Assembly: GCA_034003955.1 (NCBI GenBank) | Contig: JAVEXO010000009.1 | Span: forward strand, 8,411-72,410 | Length of the DNA: 64,000 nt | Origin: SZUA-370 sp034003955 | GTDB lineage: Bacteria > Spirochaetota > Spirochaetia > Treponematales > UBA12059 | Direction: 5' to 3' | In this document: positions 61,278 through 64,000 of the stretch, one piece after another | Numbering within the stretch: the first letter of the stretch is position 1 | Layout of the letters: each line of letters starts with the position of its first letter | Made by a program: the position numbers and the translations under genes | The notes under the pieces: model-generated | Told to the model about the DNA's origin: nothing | What the model saw: only the letters and a program-made list of their open reading frames with translations | Database searches by the model: none

Positions 61278-61517
61278 AAGATTTACAAAGAGGATAAGGG
61301 TAAAAGAGACAGGAAAGAGAAGACAGGGAAATATAGAGAGATTATTTGGATACATTACTGTAAAAGATTTACAAAGAGGATAAGGGTAAAAGAGACAGGA
61401 AAGAGAAAATAGAAAAGAGAAAATAGGAATGAGTAGGAGAAGAGAGAGAGTAGGGCAGTGCTTCCATCATGTTCCTTTGCTCGTTCCTACCTCATATTCT
61501 CTTATAATCTTCATTTA
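61272..61517. repeat. tandem and inverted polypurine repeats between parE and parC
   Basis: Two identical 50-base copies, 61272-61321 and 61358-61407 (start CTGTAAAAGATTTACAAAG, 86-base period). The first one begins with the last codon and stop of parE. The right-hand pyrimidine arm CTCATATTCTCTTATAATCT (61491 on) is its approximate reverse complement. Same AAGAGNNN octamer family as in the purine operon spacers. A purine-rich tract fills 61400-61455. Confidence 0.8.
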
Positions 61518-61540
61518 TATTAAGGGAATAAGGCGAGTCG

Positions 61541-63754
61541 ATGGCATACGTAAAGAAGCTGTTTAACGAGAATTTTTTGTACTACGCTAGCTATGTCATA
61601 AAGGACAGGGCCATACCGGAGCTGGAAGACGGCCTCAAGCCAGTCCAACGGCGCATCATGCACACCCTGTTCGAGGCCGACGACGGCAAGTACCACAAGG
61701 TAGCCAACATCGTCGGTTCGTGCATGAAGTACCACCCCCATGGCGACGCGTCAATCTATTCCGCCGTAGTAGTCCTTGCCAACAAAGACCTGTTTATAGA
61801 CAAACAGGGAAACTTTGGCAACGTGCTTACCGGAGACGAGGCTTCTGCCGCCAGGTACATCGAGTGTCGTGCCTCTACCTTCTCCAAGGACGTGTTCTAT
61901 AACCCCAAGATAACCGAATACAATGACAGCTATGACGGGCGCAACAAGGAGCCTGTCATCTTCCCCGCCAAGATACCAGTCGTCGTCATAACAGGCGCCG
62001 AAGGCATAGCCGTGGGTATGAGCACCAAGATTCTTCCCCACAACCCCGTAGAGGTTTTGACCGCCGAGATAGCCTGCCTGCGTGGGCAGACATTCAGCCT
62101 GTTCCCTGATTTTCCCACCTCAGGCATCCTGGACGCCAGCGAGTATCAGGACGGCATGGGACGTGTCCGCGTCCGCTCGACCTTGGACACCTCGGACCCT
62201 AAGCGCATCATCATCCGTGACCTGCCTTATGGTGTGACGACAGAGAGCCTCATAGAGAGCGTAGAGGCCGCGGCCAAGTCGGGGCGGCTCAAAATAGCGT
62301 CCATTAGTGACTTCACGACAGATCGAGTCGAGATAGAGGTGAAACTGGCCAGGGGCGTCTATTCCCAGGAGACCGTTGACGCCCTCTACGCCTTTACCCA
62401 GTGCGAGCAGTCAATATCGTGCAACCTGCTCGTCATAAAGAATGGCCAGCCTACCTTGATGACCGTCACTGACGTTGTGCGCCACCACGCAAAACGCCTC
62501 CTGGCAATACTCAAGGCCGAGCTTGACCTGGAGATACGTGAACTCTTGGACGAGCTCCATGCCCGCACACTGGAACGCATCTTCATAGAGGAACGCGTCT
62601 ACAAGGCAATCGAGTCAAAGAAGACACAGGCAGCCGTAGAAAAGGCTGTGATAGACGGCCTCAAACCATTCGCTGCAGAGATCAAGCGAGAGGTGAGCGC
62701 CGAGGACGTAGAACGGCTCTTGCGCATACCGATACGCAGGATATCGCTCTATGATATAGAGAAGGCCAGGGCTGAGATGGAAAGAATCAAGACGCGCCTC
62801 AAGGAGGCTCGTCATCATCTGGCCCATCTTACCGACTATGGCATAGACTTCCTGGAGGGACTCGTCAAGAAACTAAAGTCAGACTGGGCCAGAAAGACAA
62901 GCATAACCTCGTTCAGCCGGGTAGACGCAAAAGAAGTGGCCAAGCGCGACATAAGCGTTCGCTACGATCCCCAGACGGGCTACCTTGGTACATCTGTCTC
63001 GGGCGGCGAGTACCAGTTCGACGTCTCACCATTCGACAAGATACTGGTCATCAGGCACTCAGGCATCTACTCTGTCGTTCCCACCCCGGAGAAGCTATTC
63101 GTAGACAAGGGCATGCTGTACTGTGGCGTAGCCGACAAGGACATGCTGTCGGACATCATCTTTAGCCTGGTCTATCTTGACCCCAGGAATGGTTCTGCGT
63201 ATATAAAGCGTTGCAGGATAGAAGGCTGGATAATGAACAAGGACTACCAGATGGCGCCAGAAGGTGCACAGGTACTGTTCTTCACCGCCATGCCTAAGAA
63301 GACCTTTATTGTCAGCTGTGCGCCTAAACCTCGCTTTAAGATAGACGAAGAGCGATTCAAGGTCGAGTCCTACCCCGTTAAGGGCCTCAAGGCCATGGGA
63401 GTGCGTCTGTCCACCCGCAAAGCCCTCTCTGCGGCCGAAGAAGGAAGCCCCGGTCTTTTCGACTCTCCTGTTCCTTCAGGGCCCTCAACCCTCAGGGAAA
63501 AGAAAACCAGTGCTGCGGGCAAGAAAACAAGCGCTTCAGACAAGAAGAAGGCAAGCCCCAAAAAGCCAGCGTCGTCAAGCAAGAAAACTGCTTCAACTAC
63601 CAAGAAACCCTCTGTTGCGGCTAAAAAGACGAGTGCAAAGCCAAAACTGAAGCCCAAGACCACCAAGCCGGAGCCGACCAAGGCTAACGATAGTAAGCCG
63701 CATGGAGGCCTCCTGGACAAGGCAACTGCCAAGAAGAAGCCCCCAAAGACCTGA
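61541..63754 (+). CDS. parC: DNA topoisomerase IV subunit A (ParC-like) with lysine-rich tail
   Basis: 737 residues. Breakage-reunion domain: GLKPVQRRIMHTLFEAD, MKYHPHGDASIYSA and the catalytic Tyr106 in ASAARYIECRAS. The C-terminal propeller region is short. Residues 652-737 form an unusual tail with 27 Lys among 86 residues, rich in Ser, Ala, Thr and Pro (KKTSAAGKKTSASDKKK and similar), of histone H1-like composition. AAGGCG lies upstream of the ATG. Likely decatenates daughter chromosomes with ParE. Confidence 0.9.
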   Translation: MAYVKKLFNENFLYYASYVIKDRAIPELEDGLKPVQRRIMHTLFEADDGKYHKVANIVGSCMKYHPHGDASIYSAVVVLANKDLFIDKQGNFGNVLTGDEASAARYIECRASTFSKDVFYNPKITEYNDSYDGRNKEPVIFPAKIPVVVITGAEGIAVGMSTKILPHNPVEVLTAEIACLRGQTFSLFPDFPTSGILDASEYQDGMGRVRVRSTLDTSDPKRIIIRDLPYGVTTESLIESVEAAAKSGRLKIASISDFTTDRVEIEVKLARGVYSQETVDALYAFTQCEQSISCNLLVIKNGQPTLMTVTDVVRHHAKRLLAILKAELDLEIRELLDELHARTLERIFIEERVYKAIESKKTQAAVEKAVIDGLKPFAAEIKREVSAEDVERLLRIPIRRISLYDIEKARAEMERIKTRLKEARHHLAHLTDYGIDFLEGLVKKLKSDWARKTSITSFSRVDAKEVAKRDISVRYDPQTGYLGTSVSGGEYQFDVSPFDKILVIRHSGIYSVVPTPEKLFVDKGMLYCGVADKDMLSDIIFSLVYLDPRNGSAYIKRCRIEGWIMNKDYQMAPEGAQVLFFTAMPKKTFIVSCAPKPRFKIDEERFKVESYPVKGLKAMGVRLSTRKALSAAEEGSPGLFDSPVPSGPSTLREKKTSAAGKKTSASDKKKASPKKPASSSKKTASTTKKPSVAAKKTSAKPKLKPKTTKPEPTKANDSKPHGGLLDKATAKKKPPKT

Positions 63755-63775
63755 GCCCATCATGCACAATGATGC

Positions 63776-63802
63776 TTGACTTTTTATTTGCTATCATGTA
63801 AT
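63776..63802 (+). promoter_or_regulatory. promoter of tRNA-Asn
   Basis: TTGACT (63776-63781) and TGTAAT (63797-63802) with a short 15-base spacer; the mature tRNA starts 24 bases on. Confidence 0.45.
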
Positions 63803-63825
63803 TTTGCCTCGCTTCAGAGAAGCTT

Positions 63826-63898
63826 TCCCCTGTAGCTCAGTTGGCAGAGCAAGTGGCTGTTAACCACTGGGTCCGTGGTTCAAATCCGCGCGGGGGAG
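63826..63898 (+). tRNA. tRNA-Asn (anticodon GTT)
   Basis: 73 bases folding as a full cloverleaf: acceptor TCCCCTG with CGGGGGA, D-stem GCTC/GAGC, anticodon stem AGTGG/CCACT with loop CTGTTAA, variable GGGTC, T-stem CGTGG/CCGCG with TTCAAAT. The discriminator base G73 suits asparagine. The 3' CCA is not coded. Confidence 0.97.
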
Positions 63899-63939
63899 CA
63901 AAAGAAAAGGTCGTCCTTCGGGACGACCTTTTCTTTTGC
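63898..63939 (+). terminator. UUCG-loop terminator of tRNA-Asn
   Basis: A 19-bp perfect stem, GCAAAAGAAAAGGTCGTCC / its complement, with loop TTCG. The 3' arm ends TTTTCTTTTGC, so it provides the T-rich stretch. It starts on the last base of the tRNA. Confidence 0.9.
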
Positions 63940-63945
63940 GATACC

Positions 63946-63965
63946 CCCCCGCGCGGATTTGAACC
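63946..63965 (-). repeat. inverted 20-base copy of the tRNA-Asn 3' end
   Basis: CCCCCGCGCGGATTTGAACC is the exact reverse complement of 63877-63896, the T-loop, T-stem 3' side and acceptor 3' side of tRNA-Asn. Outside these 20 bases similarity stops. The bases to the window end (GAGTGAGCGCGCCGCGATAG and on) do not continue a tRNA. Confidence 0.8.
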
Positions 63966-64000
63966 GAGTGAGCGCGCCGCGATAGCGAGGAAGAGCGCGC

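Overview
The window looks like chromosome of a motile, Gram-negative-type anaerobe of about 55-58 % G+C, most likely a spirochaete of the Treponema/Rectinema kind. I infer this from gene content: FliS and FlgN flagellar chaperones behind a sigma-28-type promoter, a lipoprotein with a spirochaete-like lipobox, a ParE/ParC pair with non-classical motifs, and a long anaerobic purine-catabolism operon. No rRNA is present, so the assignment is an inference. I see no prophage, insertion sequence or CRISPR array.

Bases 1-26.6 kb are mostly housekeeping genes: the 3' end of an acyl-CoA synthetase; a radical-SAM/DUF4130 pair implicated in DNA modification or repair; an unknown nucleotidyltransferase-like protein; argG-argH; a membrane protein; dihydrolipoyl dehydrogenase; ridA-patB; an M32 carboxypeptidase; an operon of a membrane-anchored propeller protein, a lipoprotein and recG; glgA; an unknown membrane protein with a duplicated domain; an EamA transporter and an NAD(P)H-quinone-reductase-like flavoprotein; then, on the minus strand, a second acyl-CoA synthetase and plsC.

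Bases 26.7-50.5 kb are the centrepiece, a roughly 22-kb purine-catabolism cluster on the minus strand with a divergent purine permease. In transcription order it runs adenine deaminase; xdhA-xdhB (xanthine dehydrogenase); an allantoinase-like hydrolase; ygfK-ssnA-ygeY; a threonine-synthase-like PLP enzyme; a second, unusual PLP enzyme; 8-oxoguanine deaminase; ygfM-xdhD (a second, selenium-type molybdenum hydroxylase); and ygeW carbamoyltransferase. Nearly all junctions are 4-bp ATGA or GTGA overlaps. The three exceptions downstream of xdhA each hold the same polypurine/polypyrimidine inverted repeat, built from 8-bp AAGAGNNN units, so the operon is divided into modules by repeats. A fourth copy lies between parE and parC. 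Together these genes could import purines, deaminate and hydroxylate them, open the rings, and recover carbamoyl phosphate and amino-acid-like fragments without oxygen. The canonical diaminopropionate ammonia-lyase YgeX is absent; two other PLP enzymes sit in its place.

Bases 50.6-64 kb hold an AI-2E family permease, a SPOR protein, coaE and polA (one operon behind an apparently leaderless polA promoter); flgN and fliS behind a sigma-28-like promoter; a J-domain protein; the pseudouridine-degrading pair psuK-psuG; parE and parC (ParC with a lysine-rich histone-H1-like tail); and tRNA-Asn with a UUCG terminator followed by an inverted 20-bp copy of the tRNA 3' end. At least four genes have a -10 box only 6-9 bases before the start codon and no Shine-Dalgarno sequence, suggesting leaderless mRNAs.
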